Shown piece by piece: positions 35,139-47,000 of a stretch of DNA of 64,000 nt (the first letter of the stretch is position 1; each line of letters begins with the position of its first letter). Source of the DNA: Henckelia pumila (lineage: Eukaryota > Streptophyta > Magnoliopsida > Lamiales > Gesneriaceae); the NCBI RefSeq assembly GCF_033568475.1, contig NC_133123.1, positions 17,842,622-17,906,621 on the forward strand. Direction: 5' to 3'. Both the position numbers and the translations under genes were made by a program. The notes under the pieces were generated by a model. That model did not search any database, was not told the DNA's origin, and saw nothing but the letters and a program-made list of their open reading frames with translations.

Positions 35139-38100
35139 TTACAACTCAATCATGCCAAGTTCACCACGCAAACGAATAAAAGTATTTTCATCTAGTGGTT
35201 TTGTAAAAATATCGGCAATTTGATTTTTAGTGTCAACATATTGAAGTTTAACTTCATTTCGTTCGATGTGGTCACGAATAAAATGATGACGAATGTCAAT
35301 ATGTTTGGTGCGCGAATGTTGAATCGGATTCTTTGTAAGACATATGACGCTAGTGTTGTCACAGAAAATAGGGATTTTTGAAAAAGAGACGCCATAGTCG
35401 AGCAATTGATGCTTCATCCAAAGAATTTGCGCACAACAACTACCGGCAGCCATATATTCGGCTTCGGTCGTTGATAACGCAACACAGTTTTGCTTTTTGG
35501 AAAACCAAGAAACCAAACAGTTTCCTAAAAAGAAATAGGTTCCACTAGTGCTTTTCCGGTCCACCTTATATCCACCAAAGTCGGCATCACAGTAAGCTTT
35601 TAAATCAAAGAAAGAATTTTTTGAATACCACAAGCCGAGATTTGGAGTATTTGAAAGATATTTAAAAATGCGTTTTAAGGCGAACAAATGTGATTCCTTT
35701 GGACATGATTGAAATCGTGCACACAGGCATACACTAAACATAATGTCTGGCCTACTTGCAGTAGCATATAGTAAGGAGCCAATCATACTACGAAAGGAAG
35801 ATTGATCTACAGGTTTATCATTTTCATCTTTGTCGAGTCTGATTGCTGTGCTCATCGGTGTGGATGATGATTTTGTGTTCTCCATCCCGAATTTCTTTAG
35901 AATCTCCTTTATGTATTTGCTTTGGTTCACAAAGAACCCATCCTTGCACTGCTTGATTTGCAATCCGAGGAAATAGTTAAGTTCCCCCATCATGCTCATC
36001 TCAAAGTGATCTTGCATAAGCTTAGAAAATTCTTGGCAAAGATCTTCGTTAGTAGAACCGAGAATGATATCGTCCACATAAATTTGCACAATAAGCAAAT
36101 CATTATCTCTAGATAAAGTAAACAATGTAATATCAACAATTCCTCTAGTAAAGCCATTGGTAATAAGGAAAGAAGAGAGTTTTTCATACCAAGCTCGAGG
36201 AGCTTGTTTCAATCCATACAAAGCTTTGTTGAGTCTATATACGTGATCAGATAACAAATTATCAACAAAGCCATCAGGTTGTTCAATATAGACCTCTTCT
36301 TTCAAATCACCATTCAAGAAAGCACTTTTAACATCCATCTGAAATAATTTAAAATTTCTAGAGCATGCAAAAGCAAGTAACATACGAATGAATTCAAGAC
36401 GGGCAACAGGAGCATAAGTCTCATCATAATCAATGCCTTCTTCTTGACTATATCCTTTAGCTACGAGCCTAGCCTTGTTTCTAGTGATGGTGCCATGCTC
36501 ATCAAGTTTATTTCTAAACACCCATTTAGTACCTATCACAGGTCTATCATGCGGCCTAGAAACAAGATCCCAAACATTATTGCGTTTAAATTCATTTAAC
36601 TCATCTTGCATAGCAATAATCCAGGAATCATCAAGTAAAGCATCATCAACACATTTTGGCTCAACATGAGAAACAAAAGCAAGATGATTATAAATATTAT
36701 TGAGAGAAGAGCGAGTAGATACTCCCTTTGATGGACTTTCAGTTATCAGATCTTTAGGATGATCTTTGTGATGTGTCCATTCCTTAGGAAGTGGTGTTTC
36801 CTCAACTGTAGCATCTATATCATTTAAGCTTGAGGAAACCATCTCTTCTTCAAGTATTTCTATATCATCATTGTTAGTGCGAGAAATATTTAACAAAGAT
36901 TCATCAAATATAACATGCATTGATTCTTCAACAAGTAAGGTGCGCTTATTGAATACTCTATAAGCCTTACTTGTAGTAAAATACCCAAGAAAAATATCTT
37001 TATCGGATTTGGCATCAAATTTGCCAAGGTTGTCCTTACCATTGTTGTGAATGAAGCACTTAGAACCAAAAGCCCGAAAGAATGAAATGTTAGGCTTTCT
37101 CTCCCTCCATAACTCGTATGGAGTTTTCTTGAGAATTGACCTTATTGATACGCGATTGATGATGTAACAGGCAGTGTTCATTGCTTCAGCCCAAAAATAT
37201 TTTGATAGAGAATGCTCACATAACATGGTCCTTGCAATCTCTACTAGTGTCCTATTTTTCCTCTCAACGACCCCGTTTTGTTGAGGAGTCCTAGGACAAG
37301 AAAAATTGTGACCGATGCCTTTTTCTATACAAAAGTTTGAAAAATTCTCATTTTGAAATTCAGTTCCGTGGTCACTACGGATCTGTTTTATTGAAAGATT
37401 TTTCTCATTCTCAACTCGTTTAGCAAAAGTTTTAAAATACTCAAAGGCATCATTTTTGTGAGCTAAAAACAATGTCCACGTGTAACGTGAAAAATCATCT
37501 ACAATGACAAACGCATAAAGCTTTCCTCCTAAACTAGCGTTCCTCAAGGGACCACATAGATCTAGGTGGAGAAGTTCAAGGGGCATAGAAGTGGATACAA
37601 AATTTTTGCTTTTAAAAGATTCCCTTGTATGTTTGCCAAATTGACACGCATCACAAACAGAATCAAGTTTCAAATCAAGTTTTGGTATACCAACGACTAA
37701 GTCAAGTTTTAAAAGTTTTTCGATGGTACTAGGACCAATATGACCCAATCGTCTATGCCAAAGAATGTTGTCATCAACATTCACGGATACAAGACTTTTT
37801 ATATTTGATAAAGATAAATTATTTAAAGAGACCTTGTAAACGTTCTCACTTCTATATCCTTTGAAATTTATGGATTTGTCACTAATAAATGATACAGTGC
37901 AGTGTTGGGGAGTGAATTTGACTTCATAACCTCTATCGCACAATTGACTTATGCTTAGTAGATTATGCTTAAGTCCTTTCACTAGGAGTACATCATCAAT
38001 TAGACAAGAATTAGATATACCTATTGAGCCGATGCCTTCAATGACTCCTTTGCTGTTGTCTCCAAAGGTGACTGTTCCCTTCTCCTTAGGTTTGACTGAT

Positions 38101-38234
38101 TGGAGTAGATCCTTGTTCCCCGTCATATGTCTAGAACATCCACTGTCTAGATACCATATGCTAGGGAGAACAGTTTTCCTAGTTCCCTGAAAAGAATTGT
38201 TTTGGTACCCTTTAGTTCTTTTGGGTCCACAATG
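35139..38234 (-). CDS. Copia pol polyprotein (PR-INT-RT-RH)
   Basis: The frame is open without interruption from a TAA at 38235-38237 down to the stop at 35139 (1,031 codons). Domain order is copia type: protease with [11 protein letters not shown], then the integrase zinc-binding HHCC region (L-W-H-R-R-L-G-H with C-D-A-C-Q-F-G-K), then the integrase core (D-L-C-G-P and D-D-F-S-R acid motifs, N-G-V-V-E-R-K-N-R). Reverse transcriptase follows with Y-V-D-D at the active site, and RNase H ends the protein with S-T-T-E-A-E-Y-M-A and T-K-H-I-D-I-R-H-H. All key catalytic residues that I can place are intact. The protein would process gag, copy RNA into DNA and insert it. How this frame is reached from gag, across about 240 bp with stops, is unclear. 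Confidence 0.93.
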   Translation of the reverse strand, partial: HCGPKRTKGYQNNSFQGTRKTVLPSIWYLDSGCSRHMTGNKDLLQSVKPKEKGTVTFGDNSKGVIEGIGSIGISNSCLIDDVLLVKGLKHNLLSISQLCDRGYEVKFTPQHCTVSFISDKSINFKGYRSENVYKVSLNNLSLSNIKSLVSVNVDDNILWHRRLGHIGPSTIEKLLKLDLVVGIPKLDLKLDSVCDACQFGKHTRESFKSKNFVSTSMPLELLHLDLCGPLRNASLGGKLYAFVIVDDFSRYTWTLFLAHKNDAFEYFKTFAKRVENEKNLSIKQIRSDHGTEFQNENFSNFCIEKGIGHNFSCPRTPQQNGVVERKNRTLVEIARTMLCEHSLSKYFWAEAMNTACYIINRVSIRSILKKTPYELWRERKPNISFFRAFGSKCFIHNNGKDNLGKFDAKSDKDIFLGYFTTSKAYRVFNKRTLLVEESMHVIFDESLLNISRTNNDDIEILEEEMVSSSLNDIDATVEETPLPKEWTHHKDHPKDLITESPSKGVSTRSSLNNIYNHLAFVSHVEPKCVDDALLDDSWIIAMQDELNEFKRNNVWDLVSRPHDRPVIGTKWVFRNKLDEHGTITRNKARLVAKGYSQEEGIDYDETYAPVARLEFIRMLLAFACSRNFKLFQMDVKSAFLNGDLKEEVYIEQPDGFVDNLLSDHVYRLNKALYGLKQAPRAWYEKLSSFLITNGFTRGIVDITLFTLSRDNDLLIVQIYVDDIILGSTNEDLCQEFSKLMQDHFEMSMMGELNYFLGLQIKQCKDGFFVNQSKYIKEILKKFGMENTKSSSTPMSTAIRLDKDENDKPVDQSSFRSMIGSLLYATASRPDIMFSVCLCARFQSCPKESHLFALKRIFKYLSNTPNLGLWYSKNSFFDLKAYCDADFGGYKVDRKSTSGTYFFLGNCLVSWFSKKQNCVALSTTEAEYMAAGSCCAQILWMKHQLLDYGVSFSKIPIFCDNTSVICLTKNPIQHSRTKHIDIRHHFIRDHIERNEVKLQYVDTKNQIADIFTKPLDENTFIRLRGELGMIEL

Positions 38235-38469
38235 TTAGAAAAGAGAGATACAAAATAGACTTCTAAGAGTTCAGTCTCTCATAGCAACATCATCGCCACT
38301 TTCTAAGAGTGCTCCCAGTAGTAGGTAGGGCATATGGCCACTTTAAAAACCTATTTCCTTGGACAGAGCAACGTTCAACAGGGAGACCAGCCGCAAGTCA
38401 AGGCATTTTTAAGCCGGTCTATATTGAACTCCCTTAGATTGTGATCTCATAATGCCAACTAATGAGTTG
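38235..38469 (-). other. Gag-pol intervening segment with stops
   Basis: Between the gag stop and the pol frame lie 235 bp with stops in all frames, where related elements normally continue coding. It could be an intron-like segment, an insertion, or a natural break bypassed by other means. Confidence 0.6.
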
Positions 38470-39885
38470 TTAAGTACTCTTAGGCCTCCATTTCATATAG
38501 CTCTTTTGAACATATTGATATTTCAATGATCTGCATTTATGTCTAACATGACCAGATTTGCAACAATAAGAACAAGTAGGAGGTGATCTCATTTTAGCTT
38601 TAGCTATTAGACTAGCAAAGTCTATAGACTTTTTACCATAGCCTATTCCTCCCTTATCAAAGCTACATTTCTGCATGCTAAGTAGGTTGTTCAATTTATT
38701 GCTACTCACATTGAATTTATCGAAAGATTTTTCTAAGTGATCTAAGTCATCCTTAAGTCTAAGGTTATCATGCTCCTTAGTTTCTAATTCCTTTTTAAGA
38801 TTTCTATTATCTTTTCTAAGAACCTTAACCATATCAAATATATCTTTATAAGCATGTAAGAGTTCATCGTAAGTAGGTACCTCGCCATCGTCGTCAGAGA
38901 CGATGTCATCACTTTTAGCCATTAAGCAGAGGTTTGCTTCCTCGTCGTCGTCGTCGCTATCACTCCAGGTAGCTAGTAGGGCTTTCTTCTTTCCTTTGTC
39001 CACTTTCTTCTTGAGTGGGCATTCATTGGCGTAGTGACCTTGTTGTTGACAGTTGTAGCAGGTCACTTCTTTCTCAGGTTTCTTGTCCTTTTTGAATTTG
39101 TTTCCTCGCATGAATTTCTTGAATTTTCTTGCGAAAAGAGCCATGTCATCATCGTCATCTTCTTCGACTTGTGTAGTCAAGGCTATCCCTTTGTGCTTGA
39201 CATCTTCTTTCTTTGATTCTTTTCTTGTGGACACTTCTAACTCATGGGTTTTTAGGGTCCCATGTAGTTGATCAAGATCATAGGCGGCAGTGTCCCCTTT
39301 GTTGGATTCGATGATGGCGGTTCTCTTTGCATCCCATTCTTTTGGTAGGGCACGAAGAGCTCTCCTCCAAACTTGCTTGGTAGGATATTGTTCTCCCAAT
39401 TGTGCTAACTCATTGATGATTTGAGTAAGCCTTCGGAACATGGTGTCAACATCTTCGTTGGATTCCATCTCAAATGTTTCGTATTTGAGTTGGAGTAAGT
39501 CGATCTTTGTTTCTTTCACTTGGTTGGTGTCTTCGTGACATATCTCTAGCTTGTCCCATATCTCTTTAGCAGATGAGCACATCGATATCCGGTTGTACTC
39601 GTTCATATCTAAGGAACAATGCAAGATATTCATAGCTTTAGCATTTTGCGAAATTAATTTCATGTCCTCTTTTGAAAAGTCATCCATTCCCTTAGGAATT
39701 TCAACCCCATCAACTATTTTCATAGGTGTATAGGGACCTTTCACCGTCACTTTCCATAGGTCATAGTCTACGGATTGGATATATAGGGACATACGATTTT
39801 TCCAATACCCGTAGTTTATGCCATTGAAAAGAGAAGGACGATTAGTAGATTGCCCTTGAGCATAATCACTTGCTAGGTTTGCCAT
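38470..39885 (-). CDS. Copia gag (471 aa) with two zinc knuckles
   Basis: This is the structural capsid protein. Translation is placed at the ATG at 39885 (M-A-N-L-A-S-D-Y); the frame also extends up into the primer-binding site, which is not coding. The N-terminal half matches the copia gag/UBN2 type, with Y-W-K-N-R-M and a W-D-K-L-E word. The C-terminal half has the knuckle C-Y-N-C-Q-Q-Q-G-H-Y-A-N-E-C, an acidic Asp-run, a long coiled coil and a second knuckle C-S-Y-C-C-K-S-G-H-V-R-H-K-C. No lesion is seen, so it appears translatable. Confidence 0.92.
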   Translation of the reverse strand: MANLASDYAQGQSTNRPSLFNGINYGYWKNRMSLYIQSVDYDLWKVTVKGPYTPMKIVDGVEIPKGMDDFSKEDMKLISQNAKAMNILHCSLDMNEYNRISMCSSAKEIWDKLEICHEDTNQVKETKIDLLQLKYETFEMESNEDVDTMFRRLTQIINELAQLGEQYPTKQVWRRALRALPKEWDAKRTAIIESNKGDTAAYDLDQLHGTLKTHELEVSTRKESKKEDVKHKGIALTTQVEEDDDDDMALFARKFKKFMRGNKFKKDKKPEKEVTCYNCQQQGHYANECPLKKKVDKGKKKALLATWSDSDDDDEEANLCLMAKSDDIVSDDDGEVPTYDELLHAYKDIFDMVKVLRKDNRNLKKELETKEHDNLRLKDDLDHLEKSFDKFNVSSNKLNNLLSMQKCSFDKGGIGYGKKSIDFASLIAKAKMRSPPTCSYCCKSGHVRHKCRSLKYQYVQKSYMKWRPKST

Positions 39886-39914
39886 AAAAAGATTTTGAAA
39901 AGTATTTTCAAATG

Positions 39915-39927
39915 GCTCTGATACCAC
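39915..39927 (-). promoter_or_regulatory. Primer-binding site of the copia element
   Basis: On the minus strand TGGTATCAGAGCC, the initiator-Met-tRNA complement, stands two bases (AG) after the 5' LTR end TTCTAACA. Confidence 0.95.
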
Positions 39928-39928
39928 T

Positions 39929-41576
39929 TGTTAGAACCTAATGGGGGGGGGGGATTTAGGTTCTATTGGCAACTTTAGCAATTTAAAGTGATTATGCAAG
40001 TACGCAAGCGGAAGACTAGTAAAGCAATCAAATATAAAGCGGTAAATAAATGCGTAAAGTAAATAAAGCAGTAAAAGAGAGATAGGAATTGTTTATGGAA
40101 GTTCGACGATAAATCGTCTACATCTCTCCTTCTTGGTTAAGTCGATTAACCAAGGATCCACTAGCACTTCGAATGTCTTGGCCTTGATGGCTCCAAGGAT
40201 AGCCTTACAACTTGACACGATCACCGCGCCGATACAACTCAACACTCTTGGCCTTAAGGCTCCAAGGATAGCCTCAACACAACACTTGGCTTCACACTCA
40301 AGTGCTTACAACGATAGCACAACACACTTGGCTTCACACTCAAGTGTTTACAACGATAGCACAACACACTTGGCTTCACACTCAAGTGTTTACAACAATA
40401 GCACAACCAACTCACAAACTATTTTTACAAACACTCTCAAATATATCACACAAACACTTTGATAGTGAGAAATTGCTTGCAAAGGAGAGAAGAGATGAGT
40501 TGAGATGTCTCTAAATGGTCTTGGGAAGCCTCTATTTATAGTTGACAAAGATTTGAATTTGAATTTGTGTGCTTGGAGCGTTTATTGGGAAGCCAAGGAG
40601 TAGAGACAAAGTGTAGGCGCCGCTGCCTTCTTTTTCCAGCACTGAGCAGATTTTGTGGAAAAATCATATCTCTCAATCTAACCGTTGGATTGAGCTCAAA
40701 TTTGGACAGTCGCTTGAAAACATCTCAATATTCAATCTGAAAGGTGGAGATTGAATTTGAAAGAATCAAACACGTCCAGTAAATCTCGGAATTCGCAAAA
40801 TCACGTTCTCGCTTTTGTTCTGAGCATTACTTTTCAAAAATTCGAATCTCACAATCCATCCGTTGGATTGGCCTGAAATTAACACAAAATCTTTGTAACA
40901 TCCTGATATTGATCTTGATTGGTGGATATTGGATTTGGATGCCTCCATCGATTCCAGTAGTCTTCTGAATCCGATACTTCAGCAGTTAGCTCCTTGCAGA
41001 AATAGCTACTGTTCAACATATTTGCAAAAATCATAACTCTATATCCAGCCGTTGGATTGATTTGAAATTTGGATACAGATTTTAAAACATCATGGAAATC
41101 CATGTGATTGGTGGAGATCGGATTTTAATAATCGAAGCATTCCCAGTTATTTTCTGAAGTTGAGTCTTCATAGTTCATTCCTTGCAGAAGTAAGTACTGT
41201 GCAGCTTTGTTAAAAAAATCATATCTCCATATCCAGCCGTTGGATTGCTCTCAAATTTGGAGAGAAGCTTGAGAACATCCTGATCTTGATTTTTCACTGT
41301 TGGAGATCTGATTTGGATGACCGGAAAGTGCCCGGTGAATTTTGCAAGTTTCTGCTTTATCATATTGGCTTGTCCTTGTCCATTTCTTTTACAACTTCAA
41401 AGTAACTTCCAAGAATTTGATTGTTAATATGATCTAATCTGCAAAGTCTCACTTTAAATGGTTAGTAACAATTAACCGAGTTTTGTAATCATCAAAACAT
41501 AATAATATAAGATTTGTTAATGCATTAAAAACATTAATCTCATAACACGAGATTTGTATGCGTTTAAGGCGTAACA
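39929..41576 (-). repeat. 5' LTR of the copia element
   Basis: It is a near-identical partner of 33036-34689 with the same ends (TGTTAG...TAACA on the plus strand). It would carry the promoter driving gag and pol to its left. Confidence 0.95.
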
Positions 41577-41846
41577 ATATTCACTTTCTCGTCTACATGA
41601 CAAAATCCATAACACACTTCTATTATCCAAATCATTATTTAACTAGATTTATCTCCTCACAATTGATTACACTTGGTCATACCATTTGACGTAGCTGATT
41701 CATTTGTTTAACCGATATGGTTAATTTTTTTGATAATTCACCTATCCGAACTTTTCATATTCACTTCCTCGTCTACATGATAAAATCCATAACACACTTC
41801 TATTATCAAAATTATTTTACTTAGTTTCCATAATCATGATAAAATA
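41577..41846. repeat. Tandem repeat (about 180-bp unit) at the copia target
   Basis: The block beginning ATTCACTTTCTCGTCTACAT at 41579 starts again at 41759. Its second half (TTTATCTCCTCACAATTGAT, then GTAGCTGATTCATTTGTTTA) also occurs just left of the copia element at about 32930-33035. The copia element therefore inserted at the junction of tandem units. Confidence 0.75.
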
Positions 41847-44007
41847 TAGTTGTATCAAAAATTATAGTTGGTAATCACATCACAACTCAAATATATTAAA
41901 CTATACGAGGACTCCTATATTTAGCAGTTCATGTCTGTCAATAGAACTTGAAAATAAAAGCTTGACCTCCTCAATCCATTGTTCTAGTTGAGCTCGTACT
42001 CGAACTTGTCAATCATTCTAAAAGTTTTGATCTTGGGCCTTAATTCCAAGCAATTCCATACATACGTGAGTCTATTTCTAGCTTGTCAAGCGATTAAATA
42101 ATCAAATCTGTCTTATGTCCATCTCCTTACAAACAAAATATTTACACAATGACAAGAACTACTGTGCTATATCCAAAGTAGGTTTACTCCTTGTCGACAT
42201 ACCTCAAGCTGTTCTTCAAGTATTTTCTCCACTTCAAGCTGACACTTTAGTGCTTCAGCAATGGGAATTTCCCTGCGAAGAATATCATCATCCACTTTAA
42301 CAAAACAATACCTAAAATTGTGTATTGGAACAACCTACCCTTGATCATTGGTCATGCTTGATGAATTTGTACTTGCACTCACACCATGCCAGGTTTGATA
42401 TCCATCAGAATTTTCTGCTAAGATTAAAGAAGCAGGAATGCAAATATTGAGATCAACTACTGAAATTGTCATGTAGCCGAGCGGGAGACCAAAATTAACG
42501 CGGACAACCAAAGGAGTCACCCTCCAAAAGTTTTAAAAAATTGCAAGTTTTGGCATGTTAAAACATAACAAGTTCCTTTGTTCAGTAACTTTTTGGATCC
42601 GGCACTTGTGCTAATCCATTTACAAAAAGATCAAAAGTGAAACAAAAACGATCGAAAAATAAAGATTCTATTAGGTTGAAGCACTGTTTATCTGGCTATG
42701 AGGCCACAAACCATTGTAGGGGCGACTCTGCACAATGAGCCCCACTAACAACTATTTTGTATGTTTTTTCACTTAAAAAAATGATTAACTCATGTGGTAA
42801 TAAAAATTCAGCACATTTTCTTAAAAGACCATCCATCGGGCCAGGATCCTCTACTGTTTTGGGATAACAGCATTCCCAAAACGGCACCGTCTTCTTATTT
42901 TTTTTTCATTTTATTTCTTTTTTTTTCATGGGCATTGTTGGGCTTTTGTTTTTTTTGGATTTTTCACAACACATTGACTTAACTTTTCTTTTTCTTTGAC
43001 TCCATACTAACGTTTTTTTTCATTTGTTTTGCCATTTCTTTGTCTTCAACGTATTAGGGATTCTTCTTCCTCCAAATTTTTTTTCCCTTTGTTACCAAGA
43101 TTTTTATTCTCTGTTCCATTTTTAAAAATAAAATTTCAAGGAATCTTCAACAACAATGCAAGGTAAACAATATGTATATTATTAAGTCTCTGGTATAATT
43201 AATTCTAAGTATACTTAGTTCTCTGTTTTTTTTCTTTTTTAAAATTTTTGGCGTTGTTGCAAAAGAAGTAATGGAGAATTTATGGACTGTGTTCCCTTTT
43301 TCTTGCAAATATCACGTGTTAATTCTTTGTTTCGATGTCATGCTCATGATCAATAGTTTATACACTATAGTTTCATGAAATCATTGAAATTCATGGAGAA
43401 TCTATGGACTGTGTTCCCTTCTTCTTGCATATATCACGTATTAATTCTGTGCTTTAATTTTTGATCTTGTTCAATATCTTATGCATTGTAGATCATTGAA
43501 ATCCTCAAATGTTAGTGCTTCCGCGTGCCAAATTTCGAGGTTGTAGAAAGTATCGGTCGTTTTTAATTGTTTTCTTGGATTGGTCTAACTATCTTTTGGT
43601 ATCTGAGTTTTGGAAGAAAAGTTGAGAAAAACTCAAGAGATTGCACCTTTTCATTCGTGAATAACATTCTTTCTTCATGAATTAATTTGGTTGTTAACTA
43701 GATTGATAGTTAGTTTGCAAGGAACACTGTTTCGACCAGCGTCCTTGAGGCTTCTATCACTTCTGGCATTCCTCTTCTCTGGTGTTAGTTGTGGGTTTTC
43801 CCTTTTTCTAGCTATTTTTCGGAAAGAGATGACAGTTCAGAAATTTTCGGATGTTGTTTGCTTCATATTTTTTTATGATTAAATTTTTACTTTCCTATGC
43901 ATTTCTGGCTCACTTTAAACTGATTACCCTATGTGTGACTGAATGCAGATTTCATATATCAATATTGAGACAATCCAAAAATCTAATTGATCAGCCGACA
44001 GTCTTGA

Positions 44008-47000
44008 TGGATTTAAGTTCAGATTTTGAATTCAAGCCTGAGATTGGTATGATATTTAATAGCCTAGATGAGGCTTGGAAGTTTTGGATTAATTATGGTG
44101 GAAAAACTGGATTTGGAGTTTGAAAGCATTTTTTTAACAAGAACAAGAATGGCGTAAGAACTTCATACAAATATGTTTGTTGCAAGGAAGGTGTTCGCAA
44201 GGAAGACAAAAGAGATTCTTTGACACTTAATCCTCGGCTTCAGACTCGAACAAATTGTAAAGTAAGAATGGGAGTCAAACACGTGGACAATATGTATAAG
44301 GTTTATGAGTTTATCGAAGAGCATAATCATCCTCTCCATCTTCTAGAGACAACTCACATGTTAGCTTCCCAACGTAAAGTTACAGAAGTTCAAGCCTATG
44401 AGATTGATTTGGCAGAGGATGTTGGGCTTAAACAAAAATCAACTTTTCAGTTGTCAAGTATACATGCAGGAGGAAGAGATGGTCTAGGTTATACCATTTT
44501 GGATGCTAAAAACTATATTCGATCCAAAAGACAGAGAAGTATGGTATATGGGGAAATTGGTAGTTTGATGCGTTATTTTCAACAACAATTATCCAAAAAT
44601 CCATCATTTTACCATGCTAATCAGATGGATTTGGAAGAGCAGATAACTAATGTTTTTTGCACCGATGCAAGAATGTTAATTGACTATGAATACTTTGGAG
44701 ATGTTGTGTCATTGGATACCACATATTGTACAAATCGTGCACACCGTCCACTCGCTATATTTTCAGGTTTCAATCATCATAGAGGAACAGTGATTTTTGT
44801 TGCAGTACTTTTGTATGATGAAACTGCAGCATCGTTTAGTTGGTTGTTTGAAACTTTTTTAGAGGCACACAAGAAAAAAAAGGCCTCTAACTATCTTTAC
44901 CGATCAGGATCAAGCCATGGCAAAGGCCTTGCACGAAGTGATGCCTGAGATATTTCATGGATTGTGCACATGGCACTTAATGCAAAATGGCATCAAGCAT
45001 TTGGGAAATTTGATGAAGGATGTTTCTCATTTTTTAACTGATTTTAAGAGGTGCATGTATGGTATTGATGACGAGACTGAATTTGAAGAGTCGTGGAGGT
45101 TTTTACTTGAAAAATATAATGTTCATGAAAACACATGGCTGCAATCTACTTACAATATAAAGCAGAAATGGGCAGCTTGTTATATGAAGAATGCTTTTAC
45201 TCTTGGTATGAGGAGCACACAACTAAGTGAGAGTGTCAATTCTGATATGAAGAGTTGTATGACGCCAGACTTAGACATAATGCAATTTTTCAAGCACTTT
45301 GAAAGGGTCTTGGAGGATAAGAGGTACAACGAGCTGAGGTGTGAATTTGAGGCACGACAAAAATTACCGAGATTAAAACTAGAGAGTTCTCCTATGTTGC
45401 GTCAACTTTCTGAGATTTATACCCCTACTGTGTTTCATTTATTTCAAATGGAGTTTGTTTTGTTCGCAGCTGCTTACATTAAATATAGAAATGAAACTCA
45501 ACCATTATTTGAATATGTTGTCGGGTTAATCGATAAGGACGGAGAATGGAAGGTGACATTTAATCCCAATACCATGATGATTTTATGTAGTTGTAAAAAA
45601 TTTGAGATGACTGGATTATTGTGTTGTCATGCTGTGAAAGTGTATGATGTGATGGATGTGAAAAAACTTCCAGAGCATTATATCTTAAATAGGTGGACGA
45701 GAAAAGCTCGAAGTGGAGTGGTGCATGATTATATGGGCAATGAAGTAGAAGAAGATCCTAAGCTACAAAGTACAGAACGGTATAGAAAACTCTGTATGAT
45801 GCTCGTAAGACTAGCAACTGAAGTATCTGTCCATCCATCAACTTTCTCTTTGGTGCATAATTCGGTTTGTGATCTAACTAAGAAGGTCATGGAAATGCGT
45901 CTGACAGAAGTGAGCCAAGACAGCGGAGGGGCTAACACAATATCATTAGTACCTTCCATGACATAGGCAAAGGGCTTCAAGAAGAGAATTGGTGTGAAAA
46001 AATCAAGACGATTGAAAAGTTGGGTAGAACTTCAATCAAAACGAAGAAAAACAAATTTGAGAGTCAAGGTATATAAATTCATTAATGTTGATATTTTTGA
46101 GAAACAAATGATCTAGATCGTTTTTTTACGATTATTGTAGGACATTGAGACACATGGAGAACAATCAGTATCTTGTTCAGCACTTCCCGTGCCTCATGCG
46201 TGTCTTCAAGCAACTGGAGGTCAATTCAATTTCACTGAATTCATGATGGTAATTAATTTTAATGATATCTTGAAAAATATTTAATTTTAATAAAGTTAGA
46301 CCAATAAAAAATTTATTTTATAAGGTGAAAAGTTTTGTTTTATAATGTGTAACACCCGGTATTTTAAATACGTAAATCCGCATGCATAATTAGGATATTT
46401 AATTATTTAAATTTTAGATTTATGGGTTAAATAATTATGTGAATTATTTGTGCATGATTTAATTTATTTTTAAGCATTTAACCCATAATTAGTGATTTCT
46501 ATGATTTTTAGTATTTTAATTATTTTATCGCGTTGACGGGACCGTGGACGGACGAGATGACAACTTTCCACCCAAATTATTTTATGAGCCTTTTTAGAGC
46601 CCTAAAATATTATTTTGAGTTTTATTATCTCAAAATTTTAAGTATTTAATTTTATATAATTTTAGGAGTCCATTTTATTCAAAATTAGCCAAAATATTGA
46701 CTTTTTAGTATTTTTAAAATTCCCTTAATTTAATATTTTGGGATTTTTATTTTAGTATCAGATTTTTTTTAAGTATTAGTTGGAGCTTTTAAGTTATATA
46801 TTTTAGTATTAAAATCATTATTAATATTTAATTATCCTAAAACCTATTTTAATTAAAAATTTAAAACCCCAAAACCTAATCTACCCAAACCACCCGATCA
46901 CTCACCTCATTCAGCCGTCACTCCATCTCCTCCATCTTCATCTTCTTCATCTAGAAATCCTCGAGAACTCCATAGCTCGGTTTTGAAGGGGTGTTCATCG

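Larger units (their letters stand above)
33036..41576 (-). mobile_element. Complete Ty1/copia retrotransposon (8.5 kb), SIRE-like
   Basis: Both LTRs, gag, pol, primer-binding site and polypurine tract are present. The host 5-mer ATATT is duplicated at 33031-33035 and 41577-41581. LTRs of 1,654 and 1,648 bp differ, by my eye count, at about 20 positions plus a few indels, so the insertion is recent. LTRs over 1.6 kb, a long gag with a coiled coil and several polypurine-like tracts suggest the SIRE lineage; that is an inference. Confidence 0.95.
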
